From Bog-756 sp963696495 (GTDB taxonomy: Bacteria > Actinomycetota > Acidimicrobiia > Acidimicrobiales > RAAP-2), in the NCBI GenBank assembly GCA_963696495.1, contig CAVOKJ010000002.1:496001-560000 (forward strand): a stretch of 64,000 nucleotides of DNA, given 5' to 3'. A program made the position numbers and the translations under genes. Below, piece by piece: positions 1-9,146 of this stretch (position 1 is its first letter; every line of letters begins with the position of its first letter). The notes beneath the pieces were generated by a model. The model saw only the letters and a program-made list of their open reading frames with translations. It was not told the origin of the DNA and ran no database searches.

Positions 1-665
1 CGGGCCAGGACCCCGACTTCGGCGACCAGGTCGTCGAAGGGCCGGGACACCTCTCCCCCCCGCACCGACGGCACGATGCAGAAGGCGCACGAGTTGTCAC
101 AGCCCGTCTGGATGGTGACCCACGCCGCATAGGGCAGGTCCCGGACGGCGGCCAGGGCGGCGACCTGCTGGTCGGCCGTCGGATCGGTCACGGGCAGCGG
201 CTCGTCGAGGATCTCCACGACCGGGCCCGACGCCGCGGCCCGGCGCAGCAGCGCCGGGGCACGGGTGAGGTTGTGGGTGCCGAAGACCACGTCGACGTGG
301 GGCGCCCGCTGGCGGATCCGTTCCTGGTCCATCTGGGCCAGGCATCCCCCCACCGCGATCTGCATGCCCGGACGGGCCTCCCGCAGCGACTTGAGGTTCC
401 CCAGGTGCCCGTAGAACTTGTTGTCGGCGTTCTCCCGGATGCAGCAGGTGTTGAAGACGACCACGTCCGCCGACTCGATGTCCGGGGACGCCACCAGTCC
501 ATCGGCCAGCAGGGCGCCGGCCAGGCGTTCCGAGTCGTGTTCGTTCATCTGGCACCCGAAGGTGCGGATGTGGAAGGTGCGGGGGACCGTCTCCGCCCCT
601 GGTCGGGTCACCCGGCCGTCGCCGGCCGGGGCACGCTCGCCCGACGGGGAATCGACGCTGGCCAT
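1..665 (-). CDS. miaB: tRNA-2-methylthio-N6-dimethylallyladenosine synthase, 3' part cut by window edge
   Basis: Radical-SAM methylthiotransferase that converts i6A37 to ms2i6A37 in tRNAs reading UNN codons. The visible 221 residues hold the N-terminal MTTase domain, with its three cluster cysteines at C38 (FGCQMN), C74 (NTCCIREN) and C108 (GGCLAQ). The radical-SAM CxxxCxxC follows at C189, C193 and C196 (TGCDNSCAFC). The rest of the radical-SAM barrel and the TRAM domain lie beyond base 1. I chose the ATG at 665 because a TATCCT -10 box lies 5 nt upstream, suggesting a leaderless mRNA, and because the protein then has only a short Pro/Gly-rich lead before the domain. In mycobacteria miaB lies downstream of ftsK, as here. 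The gene is intact as far as visible; the family call is secure. Confidence 0.95.
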   Translation of the reverse strand, partial: MASVDSPSGERAPAGDGRVTRPGAETVPRTFHIRTFGCQMNEHDSERLAGALLADGLVASPDIESADVVVFNTCCIRENADNKFYGHLGNLKSLREARPGMQIAVGGCLAQMDQERIRQRAPHVDVVFGTHNLTRAPALLRRAAASGPVVEILDEPLPVTDPTADQQVAALAAVRDLPYAAWVTIQTGCDNSCAFCIVPSVRGGEVSRPFDDLVAEVGVLA

Positions 666-670
666 GCCAC

Positions 671-676
671 AGGATA
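671..676 (-). promoter_or_regulatory. -10 box of miaB (TATCCT), leaderless type
   Basis: On the minus strand TATCCT ends 5 nt before the miaB ATG, so transcription would start at or next to the start codon. No Shine-Dalgarno sequence is present. The assignment rests on the match to TANNNT and on the same arrangement recurring at other genes here. Confidence 0.5.
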
Positions 677-710
677 CGGCCATCCGGTCCGGCCGGGAGC
701 GGTGCCGGTC

Positions 711-728
711 CCCCGGGCTTGCCCGGGG
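711..728 (-). terminator. GC-rich hairpin after queF
   Basis: CCCCGGGC-TT-GCCCGGGG is a perfect 8-bp stem with a 2-nt loop, about 14 nt past the queF stop and before the miaB promoter. There is no U-tract, as is common for actinobacterial hairpin terminators, so terminator function is inferred. Confidence 0.5.
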
Positions 729-742
729 CGGTCCCGGCCCGG

Positions 743-1093
743 CTAGGGGTGGGAGGCCACCACCACGGTGTGGATCCCCCCGCGGACCAACCAGTCGGTC
801 GTCACGGTCATCCTCCGGGGCGCCACGGCGGCCACCAGGTCGTCGAGGATCCGGTTGGTCATGTCCTCGTGGAAGCCACCCTCGTTGCGGAAGCTCCACA
901 GGTAGAGCTTGAGGGACTTGAGCTCGACGAGCGAGCGGTCGGGGACGTACGTGACGACCACGGTGGCGAAGTCGGGCTGGCCGGTGAGCGGGCACAGGCA
1001 GGTGAACTCCGGGGTCTCGCAGCGGACCTCGTAGTCGCGCCCGGGGTGGGGATTGGCCACCGCCTGCAGCTCCTTGGTCGGTTCGCTGGGCAC
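743..1093 (-). CDS. queF: NADPH-dependent 7-cyano-7-deazaguanine reductase
   Basis: Reduces preQ0 to preQ1 in queuosine tRNA modification. In this 116-residue unimodular form the nucleophilic cysteine is C34 in the FTCLCPLTGQPDF stretch. The QueF signature (E57 in VELKSLKLY) and the H75-E76 pair of GGFHEDM follow. The frame stays open upstream into thrB, but the motifs begin just after the GTG at 1093, so I use that start, 13 nt after the thrB stop. The protein is a little shorter at the N terminus than typical QueF. No queC, queD or queE is in the window, so the preQ0 genes must be elsewhere. Co-transcription with thrB from the thrB promoter is likely. Confidence 0.9.
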   Translation of the reverse strand: MPSEPTKELQAVANPHPGRDYEVRCETPEFTCLCPLTGQPDFATVVVTYVPDRSLVELKSLKLYLWSFRNEGGFHEDMTNRILDDLVAAVAPRRMTVTTDWLVRGGIHTVVVASHP

Positions 1094-1106
1094 GGCCGTC
1101 GCTCGC

Positions 1107-1994
1107 CTAGCGGTCGGCGCTGAAGTCGTAGACCGGGTCGGCCCCGTCACGTTCCAGCACGAGGCCGTGCATGTCGGGATGGAGCACGAGCACCTCGCCG
1201 GGCACGGCGGCCTCGGCCATCGAGGACTCGGCGCCCGACCGGACCCGGTCGGACTCGGCGCCCTTGCAGATGCCCACGAGCGACGGCCCGGCACCGGACC
1301 AGCACACGGCCAGGGCCCCGCTGGTCGTCATCCCGGCCAGGAGCTTGGGGGCGGCCGGGAACAGCGGGCTCCGGTAGTCCTGGTGGAGCCGGTCCTCGGT
1401 GGCCTCGCCGATCAGCACCCGGCTGTCGGCCAGGCCGGCGATCAACAGGGCCATCCTCGACAGGTTGAAGGCGGCACTCTCGCGGCTCACCTGATTGGGT
1501 AGGGCCTGCCGGGACCGGGCCGTCGACAAGGTGAGATCGGGGACGATCACCACGAAGGCCAGGCTCACGTCCAGCGCCAGGCGCACCGCCTGCACCCCTC
1601 CTTTGACCCGGGCGGCCGCCACCAGCCCCCCCACCGTCGACGCCGCGGCATTGTCGGGATGGCCGTCCATGTGGGCGGCGACCGCCAGCGGGTCGGACGC
1701 GCCGGCCGCCGCGGCCGCCGCCACCGCCAGGGCCGCCGACGAGCCGAGCCCGCGGGCCACGGGGATCTGGGAGCGGACGGTGATGGCCAGGCGATCGGTG
1801 CCGGCGACGTCGATGGCGACCCGGGCGGCCAGGTGGGAGGGATCGTCGGCCATCCCCGCCCCCTCACCCTCGGACCGCACGATCAGCTTGGACGCCGGCT
1901 CGACCTCGACCTCCACGTACCGGTCGAGGGCGATGGCGAGGGTGTCGAATCCCGGGCCCAGGTTGGCGCAGGAGGCTGGCGCTCGGGCTCGCAC
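1107..1994 (-). CDS. thrB: homoserine kinase
   Basis: GHMP-family kinase that phosphorylates homoserine with ATP on the way to threonine. The N terminus carries the substrate motif ANLGPGFDTL (residues 10-19). The GHMP ATP loop PVARGLGSSAA spans residues 78-88, and a C-terminal glycine-rich motif (CWSGAGPSLVG) lies near residue 232. The length of 295 residues fits the family. The GTG at 1994 is supported by a TACCGT -10 box exactly 6 nt upstream and by the conserved motif starting only nine residues in. It is unlinked to hom and thrC, which is odd, and is followed by queF. Confidence in the GHMP class is very high; homoserine is the best-supported substrate. Confidence 0.9.
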   Translation of the reverse strand: MRARAPASCANLGPGFDTLAIALDRYVEVEVEPASKLIVRSEGEGAGMADDPSHLAARVAIDVAGTDRLAITVRSQIPVARGLGSSAALAVAAAAAAGASDPLAVAAHMDGHPDNAAASTVGGLVAAARVKGGVQAVRLALDVSLAFVVIVPDLTLSTARSRQALPNQVSRESAAFNLSRMALLIAGLADSRVLIGEATEDRLHQDYRSPLFPAAPKLLAGMTTSGALAVCWSGAGPSLVGICKGAESDRVRSGAESSMAEAAVPGEVLVLHPDMHGLVLERDGADPVYDFSADR

Positions 1995-2000
1995 ACCGAC

Positions 2001-2006
2001 ACGGTA
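2001..2006 (-). promoter_or_regulatory. -10 box of thrB (TACCGT), leaderless type
   Basis: TACCGT on the minus strand ends 6 nt before the thrB GTG, which would put the transcript start on the start codon. No ribosome binding site is visible. Confidence 0.5.
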
Positions 2007-2058
2007 CTCGGCCCGCTCGGCCGGTCGCGACGCCCGAGGCCGGCGTCCGGGGCGCCGG

Positions 2059-3555
2059 TCAGTTGTGGACGAGGCGCCACCACCACGACGGCTCGGGCAC
2101 GGTCGTCGCCAACCGCAGGGGAACCTGCTCGGTCTGGGTGCCCAGGGCGTAGACGGTCTTCCCCACCGTCCGGCCAGAGGCGCTCCCGGGGGGCACGGGC
2201 GCCAGCTCGGTGGTGGCGACGACCCGTTGGCCGGGCCAGCCGGCCAGCCACGCCCCCTGGCCAGCGACGACCCTGGCCGAGTGGGGCCTCCCCCCCCAGT
2301 CGGCCGTCACCACCGCCATCGTCTGGCCGGCCGTCACCACCGTGCTCTGGACCACACCGGCCTCGGCCGCGCTGAGCAGCGCCCCGATCACGGGACGGGT
2401 GTAGCGGAACGGGTCGGGCACCTGCAGGTCGTCCTGGGGGATCGTGGTGGTGGTCGAGGTCGACGCCGACGTCGCCGACGCCGGCGTCTTGGGCGGGGTG
2501 GTGGTGGTGGTCGTCGTCGGCTCGACCGGTGGGGGGACGGGTTGGGTGAGGACGGCCGCCATCACCAGCACCGGACGTCCGCCGATCACCCGGTCGGCGG
2601 CGAGGACCATGCAGGCCTTGGCCTCGGAGGTGTAGCCGGACTTGATCCCGACCACGTTGCCGGACCCGATCTCGGTCACGATGTTCGGGATGGTGCCGAC
2701 CAGGGGGAGCGTCACCGAGCTCATGCCCACCACCTGGGCAAAGGTGGGGATGGCCATCGCCGCCGCGGCGATGCGGAGGCAGTCGGCGGCCGTCGACACC
2801 GAGGCGGGGTCGTACCCGCTGGCGTCGACGTAGTGGGACGAGGTGGCGCCGAGCTGGGCGGCGGCGGCGTTCATCTTGGCCACGAAGGCGGGGAGGCTCC
2901 CGGCGTCCCACAGGGCGAGCGAGTACGCCACGTCGTTGGCCGACTGGGTGAGCATGGCCTCGAGCATCTGGCGTTCGGTGAGCACTTCATCGACCCTGAT
3001 GGGCAAGGTGGACTCGTCGCTGTGGAGCTCGTTGTCGTACTCGGCGACGTCTGCCGGGGTGATGGTGATCGAGGGACCGCTCGCCCCCGGGGGGATCGGG
3101 TGGTCCCTCAGGATGACCAGCGCGTTCGTCATCTTGGTGAGCGATGCGATCGGTACCGGCGACTCCGGCCCCGACTGGGCGGCGAAGCCCAGGGACGGCA
3201 CCGACACCGCCCCTTGGCCGGTCGACGGCCACGGCAGCGTCGGGCTCGACCCGGCGACGAGGAGCGAGGCAGGGACGTTCGGGGTCAGTGACGGCTGCGA
3301 CAGCGGTCGGTCGATGCGCGCCGCCACGGCCAGCCCGGCGGCGGCGAGGAGCAACGCCACCACGGCAACCCCCAGTGCCCACCAGAGGCCACGGTGACGC
3401 TTCTGGCGTCGCCGGGCGTGACGGGGGCCGGCGACGCCGGCATCGGCGGTCGGGGGCCGGTCCGCCTCCGACCCGGCCGTGGCCGTGGCCGGGGGGCGTG
3501 CCGCCGCGCCCGACCCGGCAGCGAACCCGGGCCCGACTCCGGCGGGCAGTGCCAC
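2059..3555 (-). CDS. D-alanyl-D-alanine carboxypeptidase (peptidase S11, DacA/DacB type)
   Basis: Penicillin-binding serine peptidase that trims the terminal D-Ala of peptidoglycan stem peptides. A 56-residue basic, Ala/Pro-rich cytoplasmic head is followed by one membrane segment (about 57-79). The S11 catalytic domain carries SxxK at S138-K141 (IASLTKM), SXN at S205-N207 (SAND) and the third box as KSG at K305 instead of KTG. A Thr/Pro-rich linker near residue 350 and a C-terminal beta domain complete 498 residues. The cytoplasmic head is longer than usual, so the true start could lie downstream of the GTG at 3555. Its neighbours are ftsK upstream and thrB downstream. The Ser in KSG is a tolerated variant. 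Confidence 0.9.
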   Translation of the reverse strand: MALPAGVGPGFAAGSGAAARPPATATAGSEADRPPTADAGVAGPRHARRRQKRHRGLWWALGVAVVALLLAAAGLAVAARIDRPLSQPSLTPNVPASLLVAGSSPTLPWPSTGQGAVSVPSLGFAAQSGPESPVPIASLTKMTNALVILRDHPIPPGASGPSITITPADVAEYDNELHSDESTLPIRVDEVLTERQMLEAMLTQSANDVAYSLALWDAGSLPAFVAKMNAAAAQLGATSSHYVDASGYDPASVSTAADCLRIAAAAMAIPTFAQVVGMSSVTLPLVGTIPNIVTEIGSGNVVGIKSGYTSEAKACMVLAADRVIGGRPVLVMAAVLTQPVPPPVEPTTTTTTTPPKTPASATSASTSTTTTIPQDDLQVPDPFRYTRPVIGALLSAAEAGVVQSTVVTAGQTMAVVTADWGGRPHSARVVAGQGAWLAGWPGQRVVATTELAPVPPGSASGRTVGKTVYALGTQTEQVPLRLATTVPEPSWWWRLVHN

Positions 3556-3635
3556 CGCCGCGGTGATGTCGGCGGTGGCCGGCTCGGGCAGCGGGACGGT
3601 CCCCGCGGTGGCGCGGTCGTCGGGAGCGCCCGGGT

Positions 3636-6095
3636 TCAGCGGGCGTCCAGTTCCTCGGGGGTCATCAGCACGGCGCGGGCCTTGGAGCCCTCCGACGGGC
3701 CGACCACGCCCCGACGTTCCATGAGGTCCATGAGCCGTCCGGCCCGGGCGAAGCCCACCCGCAGCTTCCGCTGCAGCATCGACGTCGAGCCGAGCTGCGA
3801 GCGGACGACCAGCTCCATGGCCTGATCGAGCAGGTCGTCATCCCCGTCGTCGATCTCGGACTGACGGCCATCGGTGCCGACGACCTCCTCGATGCCGGCG
3901 ACGACCTCCATCGGGCGTTGCCGCTTCCAGTGCGCCGCGATCGAGCGCACCTCCTCCTCACTCACCCACGGCCCCTGGAGCCGCTGGGGATTGGACGAGG
4001 ACGCCGACAGGAGCAGCATGTCGCCCTTGCCGATCAACCGCTCGGCACCACCCTGGTCGAGGATGACGCGGCTGTCCGCCTGGGTGGACACGGAGAAGGC
4101 CATGCGCGACGGGATGTTGGCCTTGATGACCCCGGTGATCACGTCCACCGAGGGGCGCTGGGTGGCGAGGACCAGGTGGATGCCCACGGCCCTCGCCATC
4201 TGGGCGATCCGGCACACCGACTCCTCCACGTCCCTGGCCGCCACCATCATGAGGTCGTTCAGCTCGTCGACCACGATGAGGATGAAGGGGAGGCGGTTGT
4301 AGTGGGGCTCGGCCTCGGCCCCGTCGGGCTCGAGCTCCCCCGTGTCGGTGCCGGTTCCCCGCATGCGGAGCTGGTAGGCCTCCTCGAAGTCCGCCAGGTC
4401 CCCGTTGTCGAAGCCGGTGTTGTAGCCGGTGATGTCCCGCATGCCCACTTCGGCGAGCAGGTCGTAGCGACGCTCCATCTCGGTGACGGCCCAGGCCAGC
4501 GCGTTGGCCGCCTTCTTCGGGTCCACCACCACCTGGGTGAGGAGATGGGGCAGGTCGTTGTACTGGCCGAGCTCCACCCGCTTGGGGTCCACCAGGATGA
4601 GCCGGACCTGGTCCGGCGTGGCCCGGGCCAGGATGGACGTCAGCACCGAGTTGATGCAGGACGACTTGCCCGATCCGGTGGCGCCCGACACCAGCACGTG
4701 GGGCATCTCGGCCAGGTTCACCATGACCGCCCGGCCGGCGATGTCGCGGCCGAGCGCCACCTCCAGCGGGTGGTGGGCGTTGGCCGCCTCGGGCGAGGCC
4801 AGGATGTCGCCCAGCGCCACCAGCTCGCGACGCCGGTTGGGCACCTCGACGCCGATGGCCGACTTGCCGGGGATCGGCGCCAGGATCCGTACATCGGGCG
4901 AGGCCATGGCGTAGGCGATGTCCTTCGACAACGAGGTCACCCGGGCCACCTTCACCCCGGGGCCCAGCTCGAGCTCGTAGCGGGTGACCGACGGGCCCAC
5001 CGTGCGCCCGACCAGGCGGGTCTCCACGCCGTGGGCGGCCAGGGCCGCCACCAGGGCGGCGCCCCCGGCGTCCACCTCCCGCTCGTCGACGGTGTGCGGC
5101 TTGGCCCGCTTCAACAGGTTGGCCGGTGGCAGGCGCCAGTCCCCCACCGCCGGCCCGAGCTTCATCTCGAGCGGCGCGTCCTTGCCGGGCCGGGCCGGTG
5201 CCTCGGTGACGGCCTCCGGCTCGGGGTCGGCGACGACCGGGTCGTCCTCGATCGCCGCCAGCTCGGGCCCCGGCACGGGCTCGGGGTCCTCGGGCTCGTC
5301 CGCCGCGGTCACGGCGCGCCCGAAGGGATCGGTGGGGTTCTCGTCGGTGGCGTCGGCCTCGCCGTCCCGTCCCGGCCCGCCGCGGGCTGTGGTCACGGTC
5401 CACCGGACGGCGGACGAGGCGGCGCCGGCCGCCGAGCGGATCGACACCCCGGTGAACAGCACCATCGCCACCACGGCCAGCGCCACCAGCACGGTGGCGG
5501 CGCCGAAGCCGCCGAGGGCCGAGCGCAGTGGATTGCCGACGATCGCCCCCACCCAGCCGCCGGCCGACGCCAGGTGGGCGGTCGACGCGTCGAAGGCGGG
5601 GGATCCGCCGACCAGCGCGGCCAGCCCGGCCACCGACAGGAGGATCAGGCTCCCGCCGATGACGGCGCGTGCCGGCTCCCGGGAGGGGCGCCCCTCGTCG
5701 TCCTCCAGGCGGTTCACCAGCAGGAGGATCCCGACGGTCAAGGCGACCGGCGGCACGAGGAACCTGCCCCACCCGAGCAGATCGCCGAAGGCCAGGCGGG
5801 CGTCGTGCCCGGCGGGGCCGAGGGAGTCGACGTAGAAGGCCAGGCCGGCGAGGACACCGACGGTGATCAGCACCACCGCCCACAGGTCGGACCCGTGGGC
5901 GGTGACCACCGCCCACAGCGAGGTGGCGAAGCCCGGGCGGTGACGGGCGCCGGCGCCCCGGCCGTTGCCCTTGCCGGTGGGCCTCCCCTTCGAGGAGGCC
6001 GACGTCTTCGAGCGCGACCGAGACGAGGCCGCGGGCCTGCTCTTCGACCGCGATGCCCCGGATCGGCCCGCCGGTCGCTTCGTGGCGGTCGTCAC
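3636..6095 (-). CDS. ftsK: DNA translocase FtsK/SpoIIIE
   Basis: Septal ATP-driven DNA pump that clears chromosome termini during division. The basic Ser/Arg/Lys-rich N terminus (1-50) precedes four to five membrane segments (about 60-220), an acidic linker, and the RecA-like motor. Walker A is GATGSGKSS near residue 470 and Walker B is LILVDPKRVE near 500. The last 65 residues form the winged-helix gamma domain that reads KOPS-like sites (LLDQAMELV through RLMDLMERRG). The 819 residues are typical for actinobacteria. The GTG at 6095 is used. It lies between rnj and dac; rnj followed by ftsK is conserved in mycobacteria. Confidence 0.96.
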   Translation of the reverse strand: MTTATKRPAGRSGASRSKSRPAASSRSRSKTSASSKGRPTGKGNGRGAGARHRPGFATSLWAVVTAHGSDLWAVVLITVGVLAGLAFYVDSLGPAGHDARLAFGDLLGWGRFLVPPVALTVGILLLVNRLEDDEGRPSREPARAVIGGSLILLSVAGLAALVGGSPAFDASTAHLASAGGWVGAIVGNPLRSALGGFGAATVLVALAVVAMVLFTGVSIRSAAGAASSAVRWTVTTARGGPGRDGEADATDENPTDPFGRAVTAADEPEDPEPVPGPELAAIEDDPVVADPEPEAVTEAPARPGKDAPLEMKLGPAVGDWRLPPANLLKRAKPHTVDEREVDAGGAALVAALAAHGVETRLVGRTVGPSVTRYELELGPGVKVARVTSLSKDIAYAMASPDVRILAPIPGKSAIGVEVPNRRRELVALGDILASPEAANAHHPLEVALGRDIAGRAVMVNLAEMPHVLVSGATGSGKSSCINSVLTSILARATPDQVRLILVDPKRVELGQYNDLPHLLTQVVVDPKKAANALAWAVTEMERRYDLLAEVGMRDITGYNTGFDNGDLADFEEAYQLRMRGTGTDTGELEPDGAEAEPHYNRLPFILIVVDELNDLMMVAARDVEESVCRIAQMARAVGIHLVLATQRPSVDVITGVIKANIPSRMAFSVSTQADSRVILDQGGAERLIGKGDMLLLSASSSNPQRLQGPWVSEEEVRSIAAHWKRQRPMEVVAGIEEVVGTDGRQSEIDDGDDDLLDQAMELVVRSQLGSTSMLQRKLRVGFARAGRLMDLMERRGVVGPSEGSKARAVLMTPEELDAR

Positions 6096-6149
6096 AGTGA
6101 GTAACAGGGTAGTCCCGGAGCGTCCCGATCAGGGTGACACCGGACGTTC

Positions 6150-6178
6150 CTGACCTGGACTCGGTCGCCCCAGGTCAG
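6150..6178 (-). terminator. hairpin after rnj
   Basis: CTGACCTGG and CCAGGTCAG form a perfect 9-bp stem with an 11-nt loop, 27 nt past the rnj stop and before ftsK. There is no U-tract. It probably separates rnj from ftsK transcription or stabilises the rnj 3' end. Confidence 0.5.
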
Positions 6179-6204
6179 CCGGGTACCGGCCGGGCGGTCG
6201 GCTC

Positions 6205-8028
6205 TCAGACGGTGACGATGACCGGCACGATCATCGGGCGCTGGCGGGTCCGGTCGCCGACCAGGCGACCCAGGGCCTTGCGAGCCACCCGGTTGAGGTT
6301 CTCGTGGTCGTTGGACCCCGAGGCCAGGGCCTGCTCGAGCGCCTTGGTCACCTGGGCACGGGCATCCTCGAGCAGTGCCTCGGTGTCCTGGTCGTAGGCC
6401 CAGCCCCTGGTGACGATCTGGGGTGTCCCCACTACCTCGCCACGCTTCAGGTCCACGGTGGCCACCGCCATCACCACCCCCTCCTCGGCCAGGACCATCC
6501 TGTCCCGCAGCACGCCGTGCCCGATGTCCCCCACCGAGCTCCCGTCGACGAACAGGTAGCCGCCGGGCACGGTGCCGTCCCGGCGGAGGCCGGCGCCGTC
6601 GAGGCGCACCGCGTCACCGTCCTCGCACAGCAGCACGCGGTCGCCACCGATGCCCATCGAGGCGGCCACCTGGACCTGGTTGGCCATGTGGCGGTACTCG
6701 CCGTGCACGGGGATCACGAACTCGGGTCGGGTCACCGACATCAGCATGGCCAGCTCGCCCTGGCGGGCATGGCCGCTCACGTGCACCGAGTCCACGCCCG
6801 AGTGGATCACCTCCACGCCCCGGCGGTGCAGGCTGTCGATCACCCGGCCGACCGACCACTCGTTGCCCGGGATGGGATGGGCGCTGATGACCACGACGTC
6901 GTTCTCCTGCAGACGGAAGAACCGGTTCTCGCCGGTGGCCAGGCGGGACAGGGCCGACATCGGCTCGCCCTGGGACCCCGTCGAGATCACACACACCTCG
7001 CCCGGCTCGAGATGGTCGACGTCCTCGATGTCAACGAGGGACTGGTCGGGAATGTGCAGCAGCCCGAGCTTGCGGGCCAGCGCCACGTTCTTCTGCATGG
7101 AACGGCCGAGCGTGGCCACCTTCCGGCCGCCGGCGATGGCGGCGTCGGCCACCTGCTGGACGCGGTGGATGTGGCTGGCGAAGCAGGTGACGATGAACCG
7201 GCGGTCGGGTCTGGCCAGGAACACCTTGCGGAGCGTCGCCCCCACGGTCGACTCCGAGGGCGTGAACCCCGGCTCCTCGGCGTTGGTCGAGTCGACCAGC
7301 AGCATGCGGATCCCCGGGTCGGACGCCAGCGCTCCCATCCGGGCCAGGTCCGTCCTCCGGCCGTCCACCGGATGGAGGTCGATCTTGAAGTCCCCCGAGT
7401 GCAGGATGATCCCCTGGGGGGTGTGGAAGGCGGTGGCGAAGGCGTGGGGCACGGAGTGGGTCACCGGGATGAACTCGACGTCGCACGGTCCGATACGGCG
7501 GCGCTCCCCGTCGCGCACCGGCACGAACTGGGCCCGCTCGGTCATGCCGGCCTCGTCGACCCGGTTGCGGGCGAGGGCCAGGGTCAGTTCGGAGCCGTAC
7601 ACCGCCACGGGGAAGTCGCGCAGCAGGTAGGCCAGTCCCCCGGTGTGGTCCTCGTGACCGTGGGTGAGGATGACCCCGTCGACCCGGTCGGCGTTCTCGC
7701 GCAGGTAGGTGAAGTCCGGGAGCACCAGGTCGACGCCCGGCATGTCCGGGTCGGGGAACATGATGCCCACGTCGAGCACGAGGATGCGCCCGTCCACCTC
7801 GATGCACGCGCAGTTGCGCCCGATCTCGCCCAGGCCACCGAGGAACACCACCCGCACCGGCGGGGACTTCGGTCCGGTGCCCTTCCGGGCGGACTGCTGG
7901 CCCTGGCCCTTCGTCCGGCCCTGGCCCTTCGTCCGGCCCGGTACGGTGGCGGCGGTGGTGGCGGTGGCGGAGCCGGCAATCGCCGCGGTGGCCTGCCCGG
8001 TGCCCGTGGTCTTCTGTTTGGTGCTCAC
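6205..8028 (-). CDS. rnj: ribonuclease J
   Basis: Metallo-beta-lactamase/beta-CASP ribonuclease with 5'-3' exo- and endonuclease activity in RNA maturation and decay. A low-complexity Ala/Thr/Gln/Lys N-terminal tail of about 50 residues precedes the catalytic core (VFLGGLGEIGRNC), with the zinc motif HGHEDH near residue 121. Further metal ligands (VTHSVPHAF, LHSGDFK), the beta-CASP segment and the C-terminal dimerisation domain follow. I prefer the GTG at 8028, preceded by the purine-rich GGAAAGAGAAAG. A TTG at 8109 overlapping the dapA stop is the alternative. It sits directly behind dapA as in other actinobacteria. Together with pnp, two major exoribonucleases lie within 10 kb. Confidence 0.95.
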   Translation of the reverse strand: MSTKQKTTGTGQATAAIAGSATATTAATVPGRTKGQGRTKGQGQQSARKGTGPKSPPVRVVFLGGLGEIGRNCACIEVDGRILVLDVGIMFPDPDMPGVDLVLPDFTYLRENADRVDGVILTHGHEDHTGGLAYLLRDFPVAVYGSELTLALARNRVDEAGMTERAQFVPVRDGERRRIGPCDVEFIPVTHSVPHAFATAFHTPQGIILHSGDFKIDLHPVDGRRTDLARMGALASDPGIRMLLVDSTNAEEPGFTPSESTVGATLRKVFLARPDRRFIVTCFASHIHRVQQVADAAIAGGRKVATLGRSMQKNVALARKLGLLHIPDQSLVDIEDVDHLEPGEVCVISTGSQGEPMSALSRLATGENRFFRLQENDVVVISAHPIPGNEWSVGRVIDSLHRRGVEVIHSGVDSVHVSGHARQGELAMLMSVTRPEFVIPVHGEYRHMANQVQVAASMGIGGDRVLLCEDGDAVRLDGAGLRRDGTVPGGYLFVDGSSVGDIGHGVLRDRMVLAEEGVVMAVATVDLKRGEVVGTPQIVTRGWAYDQDTEALLEDARAQVTKALEQALASGSNDHENLNRVARKALGRLVGDRTRQRPMIVPVIVTV

Positions 8029-8101
8029 TGCTGGCTTTCTCTTTCCGCCCGATCGCTCGGGGGAGCCGGTGGACCGGCCGGACCCCCCGGTCCGGCCCGA
8101 G

Positions 8102-9010
8102 TCAGGCAACCGACTGGGGCATCGGGTCGAACTGGGCGACCGCCTCGACCACCGTGCGGGCGAGGGCGTCCAGGGCCTCGGACCCCGGGGTGTTGGGCAG
8201 CCGGCACTCCCCCACCGGGAGGCCCAGGGCCCGGCAGGCCGCCTTGGCCGGCACAGGATTGGGGAACTCGTCGGTCGACTGGAAGCGGTACGACTCGATC
8301 AGTCGGCGGTTGAGGGCCGCGGCACGGTCGACCTCGCCGGCCCGATGGGCGCGGAGCATGGCCCCGAACAGCCGGCCGGCCCAGTGGGCCGCCACGCTGA
8401 TCACGCCCACGCCGCCGACGGAGGCGAAGGGCAGCGTCAACGAATCGTCGCCGCAGTAGACCTCGAAGCCCTCGGGGCACTCGGCGCACACGAGGGCGGC
8501 ACCGGCCACGTCGCCGGTGGCGTCCTTCACCGCGACGATGGTCGGCACGTCGCGGGCCAGCTCGAGGATCAGCGTCGAGCCGATGCGCCGGCCCGACCGG
8601 ACCGGGATGTCGTAGAGCACCACCGGGAGATCGGTGGCGGCGGCGATGGCCCGGAAATGGGCGGAGATCCCGGCCGGCGACGGCCGGTTGTAGTACGGGG
8701 TGACGGCCAGGACGGCATCGGCGCCGCACGCCTTGGCCTCCCTGGTCAGCATCACCGAGTGGGCCGTGTCGTTCGTACCGGTGGCGGCGATGACGGGCAC
8801 GTCCACCGACTCCACCACGGCGCGGACGAGGTCGAGCCGTTCGCCGTCGGTCAGGACCGAACCCTCACCCGTGCTGCCGGCGACGACGATGCCCTCGGTG
8901 CCGGTGGCGACCAGGTGGCGGGCCACCGCCGCCGCGGCGTCGAGGTCGATGGCCCCGTCGGGATCGAACGGGGTGACCATGGCGGTGATGACGGTGCCGA
9001 AGCGCGCCAT
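8102..9010 (-). CDS. dapA: 4-hydroxy-tetrahydrodipicolinate synthase
   Basis: Condenses pyruvate and aspartate semialdehyde in the first committed step of lysine and diaminopimelate synthesis. The TIM barrel of 302 residues shows GSTGEG (45-50), YYNRP (106-110, donating the catalytic tyrosine), Y133 and the Schiff-base lysine K162 in VAVKDATGD. The arginine that binds the substrate carboxylate is plausible at R138-R142 (VRSGRR). The ATG at 9010 begins the family motif RFGTVITAMVTPF. It lies upstream of rnj, and dapB is 2.7 kb upstream on the same strand. Three inserted genes stand between them, so the usual dapB-to-dapA neighbourhood is interrupted. Confidence 0.96.
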   Translation of the reverse strand: MARFGTVITAMVTPFDPDGAIDLDAAAAVARHLVATGTEGIVVAGSTGEGSVLTDGERLDLVRAVVESVDVPVIAATGTNDTAHSVMLTREAKACGADAVLAVTPYYNRPSPAGISAHFRAIAAATDLPVVLYDIPVRSGRRIGSTLILELARDVPTIVAVKDATGDVAGAALVCAECPEGFEVYCGDDSLTLPFASVGGVGVISVAAHWAGRLFGAMLRAHRAGEVDRAAALNRRLIESYRFQSTDEFPNPVPAKAACRALGLPVGECRLPNTPGSEALDALARTVVEAVAQFDPMPQSVA

Positions 9011-9130
9011 GCCCGCTCAGACTCCGAGCCGGGGCAGCGGATGCACACAGGACGTCACGATTCCGCAGGCTACCAGCAGGCGCCACCCTCTCCGCTGCCG
9101 GGACACCCGGACCCCCCCGGGACCCGGGCC

Positions 9131-9145
9131 GGTCCTGTCAGGACC
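9131..9145 (-). terminator. hairpin abutting the di-iron oxygenase stop
   Basis: GGTCCT-GTC-AGGACC is a 6-bp stem with a 3-nt loop, starting one base beyond the stop codon at 9147-9149. A C/G-rich run follows it. Probable 3' end signal of the TetR/oxygenase unit; there is no U-tract. Confidence 0.4.
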
Positions 9146-9146
9146 C

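Noticed and set aside
1495..3291. Long plus-strand open frame of about 600 codons opposite thrB and the carboxypeptidase
   Set aside because: Composition is Arg/Gly/His/Pro-rich without motifs and it mirrors two recognisable genes on the minus strand; long antisense frames are expected at this GC.
3918..6104. Plus-strand frame of over 700 codons opposite ftsK
   Set aside because: No domain or motif; it is the antisense of the FtsK motor and is explained by GC-biased third positions.
6304..8313. Plus-strand frame opposite rnj
   Set aside because: The sequence is His/Gly/Val-rich and featureless while the minus strand encodes a full RNase J.
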